Shown: piece by piece, positions 17,475-25,455 of the stretch
How positions within the stretch are numbered: position 1 is the first letter of the stretch
Layout of the letters: each line of letters begins with the position of its first letter
Assembly (NCBI RefSeq): GCF_022230955.1
Contig: NZ_JAKKFI010000109.1
Location: 1 to 38,479 of the forward strand
DNA length: 38,479 bases
Direction: 5' to 3'
Origin: Micromonospora cabrerizensis
Lineage (GTDB): Bacteria; Actinomycetota; Actinomycetes; Mycobacteriales; Micromonosporaceae
Made by a program: the position numbers and the translations under genes
The notes under the pieces: generated by a model
Told to the model about the DNA's origin: nothing
Seen by the model: the letters and a program-made list of their open reading frames with translations, nothing else
The model's database searches: none

Positions 17475-18587
17475 GTGACGACGGGCTTATGTGTCCGATG
17501 GGCTCGAGCGGCCGCACTGGTCACGCTGATCGGGGGGACGCTCGCGGTGTCGGCGGCACCCGCGACGGCCGCTCCGCAGCCCGTCCGCATCCTCAGCGTG
17601 TCAGCGGAGAACGTGAAGCCGAACGAGACGGTACGCGTGCGCTTCAGCGTCACCAACAACGGCAGCAGGGCCGAAACGGCCATCGTGGTGGTCGGCGGCG
17701 GCCTGCGATGCACCTCCGGATGCCGGGCGGAGCCGCACCTCGGACCCGGCCGGAGCCAGACCTTCGACACGACGCTCGTCGCCCCCACGGCTCGCGCGGG
17801 GGAGATCACCGGCCTCAACATCTCGGTCGCCGTTCGGCTTGCCGGGCAGAACAGCTACGACCACAGGACGGTCTACGTCCACGGCCCGGGTACGTCGCCG
17901 TCCGGCGGGGCCAAGCCGGCGGCCGGGGTGAAGAGTGTCTCCGGCCGGGTCCGCGACGCCAGCGGAAAGGCAGTCGGCGGTGTGAACCTGACCATCCAGG
18001 ACAGCGCCGGGCACGAATACCGGACGACCAGCAACCGCAGCGGCCAGTTCTCGATCACGTCGAGCGACGGCAGGACGATCGCCGAGGGCCCCATCACCGT
18101 CCGCGCGTCCATGGACGGCTACGGCACCACTCGCGCGACCGTACGAGGCGCCGCCGGTGACGTCGCGACCGTGGCACTGATCCTCTCGGCGGTGGCGGCG
18201 CCCACCAGGACGTCGGCGTCGCCCGCAGTGGAGGCGAGCCCTCTCGCCGCCGTGGACGTGGGCGAGGACACCCCCGAGGCGGTGTTGCCCACCCTCAAGG
18301 CCGCCAGCGACGAGGGAAGCAGTTCGATGCCGTTCCTCCTCCTGGGCGGCTTGCTGGTCGCCGCGGGCGTTGGCGCGCTCGCACTGGTGGTGATGCGCCT
18401 GAGGAACACACGGGACGCGGTGGCGGAGGAGGGGCTTCCCTCGACGACCCAGCTGGTGGCGCCGGCCGGCGGGAGCATGACCGACGCCCCGACCGCGGTA
18501 CTGCGCATCGGGCCGGTGGGCGGGTTTCCGGGCTCGTACGGCGCGTCCCCGCAGGGTGGCAACCACCAGGACGACTACCGGGGTTGA
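17475..18587 (+). CDS. Membrane-anchored protein with carboxypeptidase-regulatory-like domain
   Basis: A 370-residue surface protein of unknown role. A signal peptide ends near residue 33 (ATAA-PQ). Residues 36-150 look like an Ig-like/CARDB domain with a Cys pair (CTSGC), and about 154-235 like a CarboxypepD_reg domain (SGRVRDASGKAVGGVNLTIQD, then TTSNRSGQFSI). A Pro/Ala-rich spacer leads to one membrane helix at about 286-307 and a 60-residue cytoplasmic tail. The GTG at 17475 has an AAGGTGG ribosome site 7 bases upstream; a start at 17430 would put 15 extra residues before the signal peptide. Its layout matches that of the protein at 7356-9152: signal, ectodomain, one helix, cytoplasmic tail. 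Confidence 0.75.
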   Translation: MTTGLCVRWARAAALVTLIGGTLAVSAAPATAAPQPVRILSVSAENVKPNETVRVRFSVTNNGSRAETAIVVVGGGLRCTSGCRAEPHLGPGRSQTFDTTLVAPTARAGEITGLNISVAVRLAGQNSYDHRTVYVHGPGTSPSGGAKPAAGVKSVSGRVRDASGKAVGGVNLTIQDSAGHEYRTTSNRSGQFSITSSDGRTIAEGPITVRASMDGYGTTRATVRGAAGDVATVALILSAVAAPTRTSASPAVEASPLAAVDVGEDTPEAVLPTLKAASDEGSSSMPFLLLGGLLVAAGVGALALVVMRLRNTRDAVAEEGLPSTTQLVAPAGGSMTDAPTAVLRIGPVGGFPGSYGASPQGGNHQDDYRG

Positions 18588-18626
18588 AAGATCGACGCGC
18601 TGTGCGACGAGTTCCCGGTGCTTCCC

Positions 18627-18632
18627 TAGACT
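18627..18632 (+). promoter_or_regulatory. Leaderless -10 (TAGACT) of DUF5522 gene
   Basis: TAGACT fits TANNNT and ends 6 bases before the GTG at 18639, which has no ribosome site. Confidence 0.5.
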
Positions 18633-18638
18633 GCCTCG

Positions 18639-18893
18639 GTGAGCGGAGAGCGACGACCCCTGGCCGACCGGCCGCTCACCGAGCCGCACCCGTCCCGGCT
18701 GTCGCCGGAGCACCCTGACCGGGCGCGGATCCTCGCCGCGCACGACGCCGCGCTCGCCGCCGGCGAGGCCGGCTATCTCGACCCGGACAGCGGGTTGTTC
18801 GTGCTCAGCGCCGGCTTCCTGGCCCGCCGCGGCACGTGCTGTGGACGCGGCTGCCGGCACTGCCCGTACGTGGCTGATCCACCCTCTGAATAG
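18639..18893 (+). CDS. DUF5522 small cysteine-cluster protein
   Basis: An 84-residue protein of the DUF5522 family. The C-terminal CCGRGCRHCPY motif (Cys67, Cys68, Cys72, Cys75) is the family hallmark and probably binds zinc or an iron-sulfur centre; this is inference. A central GYLDPDSGLFVLSAGFL segment is also conserved. The GTG start appears leaderless. It is followed by a lipoprotein gene on the same strand after 99 bases. Confidence 0.8.
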   Translation: MSGERRPLADRPLTEPHPSRLSPEHPDRARILAAHDAALAAGEAGYLDPDSGLFVLSAGFLARRGTCCGRGCRHCPYVADPPSE

Positions 18894-18992
18894 GCGCAGA
18901 ACGAGGGCTTCCGCCCGACACCGACACCCCGTACGGTGTCCGACGGACACCTGGCGGGCCCCTTCCGCCGTCGGTCGGCGAGAGGGTGGAAC

Positions 18993-19541
18993 GTGCGCGG
19001 GCGGATCGTGGTCGCCGGGGTGGCGGGGCTGCTGGTGAGCGGCTGTTCTGCCGAGGCCGAGCCGGTGGCGGTGCCGCCGCCGGCGCCGATCTCCGTGGAC
19101 GTGGCGGCGGCCTCCTCGGGTGGCGCCTGCCGGCTGTTGGACTTCACGGTGATCGAGCAACTGGTCAAGGTGCGCTTCGACGTGGCGGCGGCCAGCGAAC
19201 AGGGCGACACGCACACCTGTGTGGTGCGGGCCGGGAGCGAGACGCTGCCGGAGCTGACACTCAGTGTGTCCGAGACCACGATCGACAAGGCCACCTTCGC
19301 TGCGGACGTGGTGCCCGACAAGGCGGCGAAGGTCACCGGGCTGGGGCAGCAGGCGTACCGGCGGACGACCGCTGCGGCGAGCGGGCACGGGCCGGTCGCC
19401 GAGGTCGGCTGGCTGGCCACCGACGGACGGCTGGCCACGGTGAGCTGGACCGCGGCCCGTGGCGGCGAGCGCTCGGCGGCGGAGAAGCTGACCGGCGACC
19501 TGGCCGCGCTGGCGAAAAAGGTGGACACCCGGGCGTTGTGA
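18993..19541 (+). CDS. Lipoprotein, DUF3558-like
   Basis: A 182-residue secreted lipoprotein. The signal peptide ends in LLVSGC, so Cys18 should be lipidated. The mature part has two cysteines (ACRLLD and HTCVV) spaced as in DUF3558-like actinobacterial lipoproteins, and a KVTGLGQQAY segment also seen in that family. Function unknown. The GTG at 18993 has GAGAGGG upstream and places the Arg residues directly before the hydrophobic core; a start at 18936 would add 19 residues. The stop codon lies inside the terminator hairpin. Confidence 0.75.
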   Translation: MRGRIVVAGVAGLLVSGCSAEAEPVAVPPPAPISVDVAAASSGGACRLLDFTVIEQLVKVRFDVAAASEQGDTHTCVVRAGSETLPELTLSVSETTIDKATFAADVVPDKAAKVTGLGQQAYRRTTAAASGHGPVAEVGWLATDGRLATVSWTAARGGERSAAEKLTGDLAALAKKVDTRAL

Positions 19542-19551
19542 CGCCCGGGTG
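19526..19551 (+). terminator. Terminator overlapping the lipoprotein stop
   Basis: CACCCGGGCGT (19526-19536) pairs perfectly with ACGCCCGGGTG (19541-19551) around a 4-base loop; the TGA stop is at 19539-19541. Confidence 0.75.
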
Positions 19552-19561
19552 CCCGGTTGAC

Positions 19562-19591
19562 CAGTTGGCGGCGACTCAGTTGGCGGCGACG
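19562..19591. repeat. 15-bp tandem duplication across the ideR stop
   Basis: CAGTTGGCGGCGACT is directly followed by the same sequence with one final change. The second copy encodes the last residues of IdeR, and its stop codon overlaps the boundary. Confidence 0.85.
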
Positions 19592-20265
19592 AAGACCCGG
19601 GAGGCGACCTCGCGGGGCAGCCGCACCCGGTCCCCGGAGCGGTCGATCGACACGCCGTCGCGCTCCTGGGCCACGGTCACCGTGGCGCCCGGGTCGACAC
19701 CGGCGGCGTGCAACTGACGCAGCACGTCGGCGTCCTTCTGCACGCTCTCGCAGATCCGGCGCACCACGACCGACCCGGAGAGGCCGGGGAAGGCCAGGTT
19801 GCGCTCGCCCTCGGCGGCCTCGGTGGTCTCCGCCGCCGGTGAACCCAGCTCCTGAAGACCCGGGATCGGGTTGCCGTACGGGGAGCGGGTCGGCCGGTTG
19901 AGCAGGTCGTACACCCGCTTCTCCACCGCGTCGCTCATCACGTGCTCCCAGCGGCAGGCCTCCTCGTGGGCCTCCTCGTAGGGCATCCCGATGACGTTGA
20001 CCAGCAGCAGCTCGGCGAGGCGGTGCTTGCGCATCACCGACACGGCGCTGCCGCGACCCAGGGCGGTGAGCGTCAGGTGCCGGTCTCCCTCGACGGTGAG
20101 CAGGCCGTCGCGCTCCATCCGGGCGACGGTCTGGCTCACGGTGGGGCCACTCTGCTGCAGTCGTTCGGCAATCCGGGCACGCAGCGGCGGCACCCCCTCC
20201 TCTTCCAGTTCGAGGATGGTGCGCAGGTACATTTCGGTCGTGTCGACCAGGTCGTGAGACTTCAT
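19576..20265 (-). CDS. ideR: Iron-dependent repressor, IdeR/DtxR family
   Basis: A 229-residue metal-dependent repressor, very like mycobacterial IdeR from its LVDTTEMYLRTI start. The helix-turn-helix is at about 27-52 (LRARIAERLQQSGPTVSQTVARMERDG). All DtxR metal ligands I can place are present with an offset of two: Met12, His81, Glu85, His100, Cys104, Glu107 and His108. The C-terminal SH3-like domain occupies about 150-229. With ferrous iron bound it should repress siderophore and iron-uptake genes, none of which are in this window. The ATG at 20265 has GGAGGG 11 bases upstream. No IdeR box is evident nearby. Confidence 0.9.
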   Translation of the reverse strand: MKSHDLVDTTEMYLRTILELEEEGVPPLRARIAERLQQSGPTVSQTVARMERDGLLTVEGDRHLTLTALGRGSAVSVMRKHRLAELLLVNVIGMPYEEAHEEACRWEHVMSDAVEKRVYDLLNRPTRSPYGNPIPGLQELGSPAAETTEAAEGERNLAFPGLSGSVVVRRICESVQKDADVLRQLHAAGVDPGATVTVAQERDGVSIDRSGDRVRLPREVASRVFVAAN

Positions 20266-20364
20266 AAGGTCAGCGGCCCTCCGGTGCACGATGGTACCTC
20301 GGGGAAGGCCGGCGACCGCCGCCGAACCGCGTGCCGTCTCCGCGAATGGTGTTGGATGGTCGCC

Positions 20365-21225
20365 ATGTCCGGTACCCAGGAGCCGTTGGTCGAGGCCGAC
20401 CGGCTCGCCGCCGAGCTCGACGACGCCGATCCGCCCACCCTGCTCGACGTGCGGTGGCGGCTCGTCGGCCCGCCCGGCCACGACGACTACCTCGCCGGTC
20501 ACCTGCCCGACGCGGTCTTCGTCGACCTGGACACCGCGCTCTGCGGGCCGCCCGGCGCCGGCGGCCGACACCCCCTGCCCGACCCGGCCGCGTTGCAGGC
20601 CGCGCTGCGGGCGGCCGGCGTCCGCGCCGGTCACCCCGTGGTGGTGTACGACGGCGGCGACGGCCTGGCCGCCGCCCGGGCCTGGTGGACGTTGCGCTGG
20701 GCGGGGCACCGTCCGGTGCGCCTGCTGCACGGCGGCTTCCCGGCCTGGGTCGCCGCCGGCCTGCCCGTCTCCACCGACGCGCCCGCCCCGATCCCCGGCG
20801 ATGTCGTGGCGCGTCCCGGTGATCTTCCGGTGCTCGACGCGGGGCAGGCCGCCGAGCTGGCCGCCGCGGACGACGCGGTGCTGCTCGACGTACGGGCGGC
20901 ACCCCGCTACCGGGGCGAGGTCGAGCCGATCGACCCGGTCGCCGGGCACGTGCCGGGAGCGGCGAACCTGCCCGCCGGGGAGTACGTCGGCCCGGACGGG
21001 CGCTTCCCGGCCGCCGCTGTGCTCGGCGAGCGGTTCGCCGCCGCGGGGATCACCGGGGCGCGGGCCGTCGGGGCGTACTGCGGCTCCGGGGTGACCGCCG
21101 CGCAGGCGGTGCTCGCGCTGCACCTGGCCGGTCGCACGGACGCCGCGCTCTACGTCGGATCGTGGAGCAACTGGGTGGCCGACCCGACCCGGCCGGTCGC
21201 CTCCGGGTCGACTTCCGAGCGCTGA
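20365..21225 (+). CDS. Sulfurtransferase with two rhodanese domains
   Basis: A 286-residue protein with tandem rhodanese domains. The N-terminal domain (about 1-140) has VVVYDGGDGLAAARAWW, with Asp in place of a catalytic Cys, and is structural. The C-terminal domain holds Cys239 in the YCGSGVTA loop, the pattern of thiosulfate or mercaptopyruvate sulfurtransferases. It would move sulfane sulfur to cyanide or a thiol acceptor. I chose the ATG at 20365; an in-frame ATG at 20356 is equally possible and neither has a strong ribosome site. It is divergent from ideR and 48 bases upstream of acuC. Confidence 0.88.
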   Translation: MSGTQEPLVEADRLAAELDDADPPTLLDVRWRLVGPPGHDDYLAGHLPDAVFVDLDTALCGPPGAGGRHPLPDPAALQAALRAAGVRAGHPVVVYDGGDGLAAARAWWTLRWAGHRPVRLLHGGFPAWVAAGLPVSTDAPAPIPGDVVARPGDLPVLDAGQAAELAAADDAVLLDVRAAPRYRGEVEPIDPVAGHVPGAANLPAGEYVGPDGRFPAAAVLGERFAAAGITGARAVGAYCGSGVTAAQAVLALHLAGRTDAALYVGSWSNWVADPTRPVASGSTSER

Positions 21226-21261
21226 CCAGCGCGTGCGGTGGGCCGGTGGCGGTCCTCGTGC

Positions 21262-21267
21262 GACGAT
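21262..21267 (+). promoter_or_regulatory. Candidate leaderless -10 (GACGAT) of acuC
   Basis: GACGAT ends 6 bases before the ATG at 21274. The surrounding TGCGACGATG is the same as before the DUF2332 gene at 15405. Confidence 0.4.
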
Positions 21268-21273
21268 GGGCTC

Positions 21274-22455
21274 ATGTCCGACGACACGGTGGTGGTGTGG
21301 GACGAGTCGCTGCTCGCCTACGACATGGGCGACCATCCGCTCGACCCGGTCCGGGTGGAGTTGACCATCGCGCTCGCCCGTGAGCTGGGCGTCCTGGATC
21401 GCCCCGGGGTGCGCATCGTCAAGCCGGAGCCCGCCGACGACGCCACGCTCACCCGGGTGCACGACCCGGCCTACCTGGCCGCCGTGCGTGCCGCGCCGCG
21501 CGACCCGCTCTTCGCCGGGTACGGGCTGGGCACGTCGGACAACCCGGTCTTCGAGGGGATGCACGAGTCCAGCGCACTGATCGCCGGCGCGACGGTGGCT
21601 GCCGCCGAGGCGGTCTGGCGCGGTGACGCCCGTCGGGCGGTGAACGTCGCCGGTGGCCTGCACCACGCGATGCCCGCCCGGGCCTCCGGCTTCTGCGTCT
21701 ACAACGACCCCGCGGTGGCCATCGCCCGACTGCTCGACCTCGGTGCCGAGCGGGTCGCGTACGTGGATGTCGACGTGCACCACGGCGACGGGGTGCAGCA
21801 GATCTTCTGGGACGACCCCCGGGTGCTCACGATCAGCCTGCACGAGACCCCGCTGGCGCTCTTCCCGGGCACGGGCTTCCCGGACGAGACGGGTGGGCCG
21901 GGCGCGCAGGGCAGCGCGGTCAACATGCCGCTGCCGCCGGGCGTCGACGACAGTGCCTGGCAGCGGGCCTTCCACGCCATCGTGCCGTCGGTGCTGCGCG
22001 CGTTCCGGCCGCAGGTGCTGGTCACCCAGTGCGGAGCCGACGGGCACCGACTGGACCCGCTCGCCGACCTCAACCTGACGGTGGACGGCCAGCGGGCCAC
22101 CTACCTGGCGATGCGGGCACTCGCCGACGAGCTGTGCGACGGTCGGTGGGTGGCCACCGGTGGCGGCGGGTACGCGCTGGTCGAGGTGGTGCCCCGGGCC
22201 TGGAGTCACCTGCTGGCCGTGGCCACCGGCGACCCGATCGACCCGGCCACGCTCACTCCGCTCGCCTGGCGGGACCTGGTCGCCGCCCGTCGTCTGGGTC
22301 GGGAGGTGCCGCTACGGATGACCGACGACGTCGACCCGTCGTACGAGCCGTGGCAGCCCACCGGCGAGCCCAACGCGGTGGACCGGGCGATCGCGGCCAC
22401 CCGCAAGACGGTCTTCCCGTTGCTCGGCCTCGATCCGTACGATCCCCGGGACTGA
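21274..22455 (+). CDS. acuC: AcuC-type class I histone-deacetylase-fold protein
   Basis: A 393-residue zinc-dependent deacetylase. His130-His131 in GGLHHAMP are the catalytic dyad; zinc ligands are Asp167 and His169 in DVDVHHGDG and Asp256 in CGADGHRLDPL; the GGGGY loop provides the catalytic Tyr. Members named AcuC remove acetyl groups from acetyl-CoA synthetase lysine. A tail of about 80 residues (MTDDVDPSYEPWQPTGEPN) is also typical of AcuC. An acetyltransferase gene follows after 25 bases on the same strand, so the operon probably encodes opposing activities. The start is an ATG with a leaderless-type upstream hexamer. Confidence 0.9.
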   Translation: MSDDTVVVWDESLLAYDMGDHPLDPVRVELTIALARELGVLDRPGVRIVKPEPADDATLTRVHDPAYLAAVRAAPRDPLFAGYGLGTSDNPVFEGMHESSALIAGATVAAAEAVWRGDARRAVNVAGGLHHAMPARASGFCVYNDPAVAIARLLDLGAERVAYVDVDVHHGDGVQQIFWDDPRVLTISLHETPLALFPGTGFPDETGGPGAQGSAVNMPLPPGVDDSAWQRAFHAIVPSVLRAFRPQVLVTQCGADGHRLDPLADLNLTVDGQRATYLAMRALADELCDGRWVATGGGGYALVEVVPRAWSHLLAVATGDPIDPATLTPLAWRDLVAARRLGREVPLRMTDDVDPSYEPWQPTGEPNAVDRAIAATRKTVFPLLGLDPYDPRD

Positions 22456-22480
22456 GCCGGGCCAGGGGAGGGCCACGCCG

Positions 22481-25036
22481 GTGACGACCGTGAGCCAGCC
22501 GGTGGACGTGCTGCTCAGCGACGGCAGCACCGTCCAGTTGCGACCGATCGACCCGGCCGACGCGCCGGGCATCGTGGCGATGCACAGCCGGTTCTCCGAG
22601 CGCACCCGCTACCTTCGGTATTTTTCGCCGTACCCGCGCATCCCGGAACGGGATCTCATCCGGTTCGTGACCGTCGACCACCGCGACCGGGAGGCGTTCG
22701 TGGTGCTGGCCGGCGACCGGATCGTCGCGGTCGGCCGTTACGAGCGGCTCGGCCCGCAGGCACCGGAGGCGGAGGTTGCCTTCGTCGTGGAGGACGCCTA
22801 CCAGGGCCGGGGCATCGGCTCGGTGCTCATGGAGCACCTGGCCGACGCGGCCCGGCGCAACGAGATCATGAGCTTCGTCGCCGAGGTGTTGCCGGCCAAC
22901 GGGACGATGCTGCGCGTCTTCGCCGACTTCGGCTACCAGGTCCAGCGCGAGTACGCCGACGGTGTGGTGCACCTGAGCTTCCCGATCGCGCCCACCGAGG
23001 CCACGCTGGAGGTGCAGCGCGGCCGGGAGCACCGCACCGAGGCCCGTTCCATCGCCCGACTGCTGGCTCCACGAGGCATCGCCGTCTACGGCGCCAGCGC
23101 CACCGGTCAGGGCGTCGGCGCCGCGGTGCTCGGGCACCTGCGCGACGGCGGTTTCACCGGTGTGCTGGTGCCGGTGCACCCGAGCGCGTCGACAGTGGCC
23201 GGGCTGCCCGCGTACACCTCGGCGGTCGAGGCCGGAACCCCGGTGGACCTGGCGGTGGTCGCGGTCCCGCCGGACGCGGCGACCGCGGTGGTCGCCGACG
23301 CCGCCGCGGCGGGGGTGCACGGCCTGGTGGTCATCTCGGCCGGCTTCGCCGAGGCCGGCGCCGAGGGCGCGGCCACGCAGCGGGCGCTGGTCCGCGCGGC
23401 GCACGCCGCCGGGATGCGGGTTGTCGGCCCGAACTGCCTGGGCGTGGCCAACACCGACCCGACGGTACGCCTCAACGCCACCCTCGCCCCGGCCCTCCCG
23501 CCGGCCGGTCGGGTGGGCATCTTCAGCCAGTCCGGCGCGTTCGGGGTGGCGCTGCTCGCCGAGGCGGACCGGCGTGGTCTGGGGCTGTCCAGCTTCGTCT
23601 CGGCCGGCAACCGGGCCGACGTCTCCGGAAACGACCTCCTCCAGTACTGGCAGGACGACCCGGGCACCGACGTGATCATGTTGTACCTGGAGACCTTCGG
23701 TAACCCGCGCAAGTTCGCCCGGTTGGCCCGGCGGATCGGCCGTGCCAAACCGGTGGTCGCGCTCGCCTCGCCGGCTCGCCCGGTCGGGGTCGGTGACACC
23801 GCAGGGCCGGACGAGGTGGCGGTGGCCGCGCTCTTCGCCCAGTCCGGGGTGATCCGGGTGGACACCGTGCCGGAGCTGCTCGACGTGGGTGTGCTGCTGG
23901 CCAACCAGCCGCTGCCGGTCGGCGGCCGGGTCGGTGTGGTCGGCAACTCCTCGGCCCTGACCGGCCTGGCCGCCACCGCGTGCGCCGGGCACGGCCTCAC
24001 GGTGGCCGACGGTTATCCGCGCGACGTCGGGCCCAGCGCCGGTGCCGCCGAGTTCGCCGCCGCTCTCGCCCAGACGGCCGGCGACGAGGGGGTGGACGCC
24101 CTGGTGGTGGTCTTCGCCCCGCCGCTGCCCGGCCAGCTGACCGATGTGGACGCCGACGTGACCGCCGCGCTGCCGGCCGCGCTCGCACTGGGTAAGCCGA
24201 CCGTGGCGACGTTCCTCGTCGGCCGGCTGCCGTCGGGAGTGCCCGCGTACGGGGGCGTGGAGGAGGCGGTTCGGGCGCTCGCCCGGGTGCACCGGTACGC
24301 CGAGTGGCTACGCCGCCCACCCGGGACGGCACCCGAGCTGCCCGGCGTCGACCGGGCCGCCGCGCAGGCCGCGCTCCGCGCCGACGGCACCGACCCGGGG
24401 GCGTTGCTGGCCGCGTACGGCATCGACGTGGTCGCCTCGGTGCCCGTCGACTCGGTCGACGCGGCGGTCGACGCGGCGACACGGCTGGGGTTCCCGGTGG
24501 CGCTCAAGGCTGCCGCCCCCGGGTTGCGGCACCGGGTCGACCTCGGCGCGGTGCGGCTCGACCTGCCCGACGAGCCGGCCCTGCGCCGTGCGTACGCCGA
24601 GTTGGCGGCGACCTTCGGCGCGGACGCGCTGGTCCAGCCGATGGTGCCGCCCGGTGTGGCCTGCGTGGTGGAGTTGGTGGAGGACCCGGCCTTCGGGCCG
24701 GTGGTCGGCTTCGGCCTCGGCGGGGTCGCCACCGAGCTGCTGGGCGACCGGGCCTGGCGGGCGGTGCCGCTGACCGACCGGGACGCGGCCGAGCTGGTCG
24801 ACGAGCCTCGGGCGGCGCCGTTGCTGCGGGGGCACCGGGGCGCCGCGCCGGTCGACCGGGTGGCCCTGGCCGACCTGCTGTTGCGGGTCGGTCAGCTCGC
24901 CGACGAGCAGCCCCGGGTGCGGTCACTGACCCTCAACCCGGTGCTCGCCCGCCCGGACGGCATCTCGGTCCTGCACGCCCAGGTACGCGTCGGCGGCGTG
25001 GTCGCCCGCCCGGACACCGGCCCCCGCCGCCTCTGA
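22481..25036 (+). CDS. Pat-type lysine acetyltransferase: GNAT fused to acyl-CoA synthetase (NDP-forming)-like domain
   Basis: An 851-residue fusion. The GNAT domain (about 1-170) has the acetyl-CoA loop QGRGIG at 108-113. Then come a CoA-binding domain (about 190-300), a succinyl-CoA ligase-like part (about 310-500) with FSQSGAFGVALLAEADRRG, and an ATP-grasp-like part (about 635-851). The usual SHTG catalytic-histidine motif of ADP-forming acyl-CoA synthetases is replaced by GDTAGPDEV around residue 439, so the synthetase part is probably a sensor, as in bacterial Pat/PatZ. Expected substrate: acetyl-CoA synthetase and other metabolic enzymes. In Salmonella-type Pat the GNAT is C-terminal; here it is N-terminal. 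GTG start with an AGGGGAGGG ribosome site. Confidence 0.9.
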   Translation: MTTVSQPVDVLLSDGSTVQLRPIDPADAPGIVAMHSRFSERTRYLRYFSPYPRIPERDLIRFVTVDHRDREAFVVLAGDRIVAVGRYERLGPQAPEAEVAFVVEDAYQGRGIGSVLMEHLADAARRNEIMSFVAEVLPANGTMLRVFADFGYQVQREYADGVVHLSFPIAPTEATLEVQRGREHRTEARSIARLLAPRGIAVYGASATGQGVGAAVLGHLRDGGFTGVLVPVHPSASTVAGLPAYTSAVEAGTPVDLAVVAVPPDAATAVVADAAAAGVHGLVVISAGFAEAGAEGAATQRALVRAAHAAGMRVVGPNCLGVANTDPTVRLNATLAPALPPAGRVGIFSQSGAFGVALLAEADRRGLGLSSFVSAGNRADVSGNDLLQYWQDDPGTDVIMLYLETFGNPRKFARLARRIGRAKPVVALASPARPVGVGDTAGPDEVAVAALFAQSGVIRVDTVPELLDVGVLLANQPLPVGGRVGVVGNSSALTGLAATACAGHGLTVADGYPRDVGPSAGAAEFAAALAQTAGDEGVDALVVVFAPPLPGQLTDVDADVTAALPAALALGKPTVATFLVGRLPSGVPAYGGVEEAVRALARVHRYAEWLRRPPGTAPELPGVDRAAAQAALRADGTDPGALLAAYGIDVVASVPVDSVDAAVDAATRLGFPVALKAAAPGLRHRVDLGAVRLDLPDEPALRRAYAELAATFGADALVQPMVPPGVACVVELVEDPAFGPVVGFGLGGVATELLGDRAWRAVPLTDRDAAELVDEPRAAPLLRGHRGAAPVDRVALADLLLRVGQLADEQPRVRSLTLNPVLARPDGISVLHAQVRVGGVVARPDTGPRRL

Positions 25037-25047
25037 GTTCTGCCCGG

Positions 25048-25455
25048 TCAGGCGCGGCTGGAGATCTGCTGGACGGCCCAGGCGTTGCCGTCCGGGTCGG
25101 TGAAGAAGACGAAGCCGACATTGTCCAACGGGTGTGGCGTGGGGGTCGGGCTGGCGCCCAGCACCTGGACGTCGCTGACCTCCACACCACGTTCGACCAG
25201 CTGGGCGTGGGCCCGCTCGATGTCGGGCACCACCAGCTGCAGACCCTTGAGAGAGCCTGGCGGCATGTCCGGGACGGCGCCCTTGCCGATCACGATCGAG
25301 CAGCCGGAGCCGGGCGGGGTCAGCTGGATGATGCGCGTCTCGTCGCCGATCACGGTGTCGTGGTCCACCACGAAACCGAGCTGCTCGGCGTAGAACTTCT
25401 TGGCCCGGTCCAGGTCGGTGACCGGCACGATCACCACTTCCAGCGTCCAGTTCAC
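25048..25455 (-). CDS. VOC (glyoxalase-like) family protein
   Basis: A 135-residue protein with the vicinal oxygen chelate fold. The N-terminal half has VVIVPVTDLDRAKKFYAEQLGF and the C-terminal half VGFVFFTDPDGNAWAVQQI, the paired beta-alpha-beta modules of the family. Activity is unknown; such proteins include lyases, dioxygenases and resistance proteins. The GTG at 25455 has GAGGAG 7 bases upstream, overlaps the SRPBCC stop by 4 bases, and starts with NWTLEVV. It is the last gene of the ArsR operon and converges on pat with 11 bases between stops. Confidence 0.9.
   Translation of the reverse strand: MNWTLEVVIVPVTDLDRAKKFYAEQLGFVVDHDTVIGDETRIIQLTPPGSGCSIVIGKGAVPDMPPGSLKGLQLVVPDIERAHAQLVERGVEVSDVQVLGASPTPTPHPLDNVGFVFFTDPDGNAWAVQQISSRA

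Noticed and set aside
14150..19541. Possible small biosynthetic gene cluster around the FAD monooxygenase
   Set aside because: Neighbours are a regulator, a DUF2332 protein, surface proteins and a lipoprotein, with no scaffold-forming enzyme or shared operon structure.
20266..22209. A frame extending IdeR upstream to a total of 877 residues
   Set aside because: It runs antisense to the rhodanese and acuC genes; IdeR proteins begin at the ATG at 20265.
22253..24292. A 679-residue minus-strand open frame opposite acuC and pat
   Set aside because: Shadow frame of GC-rich coding DNA with no recognisable motif.
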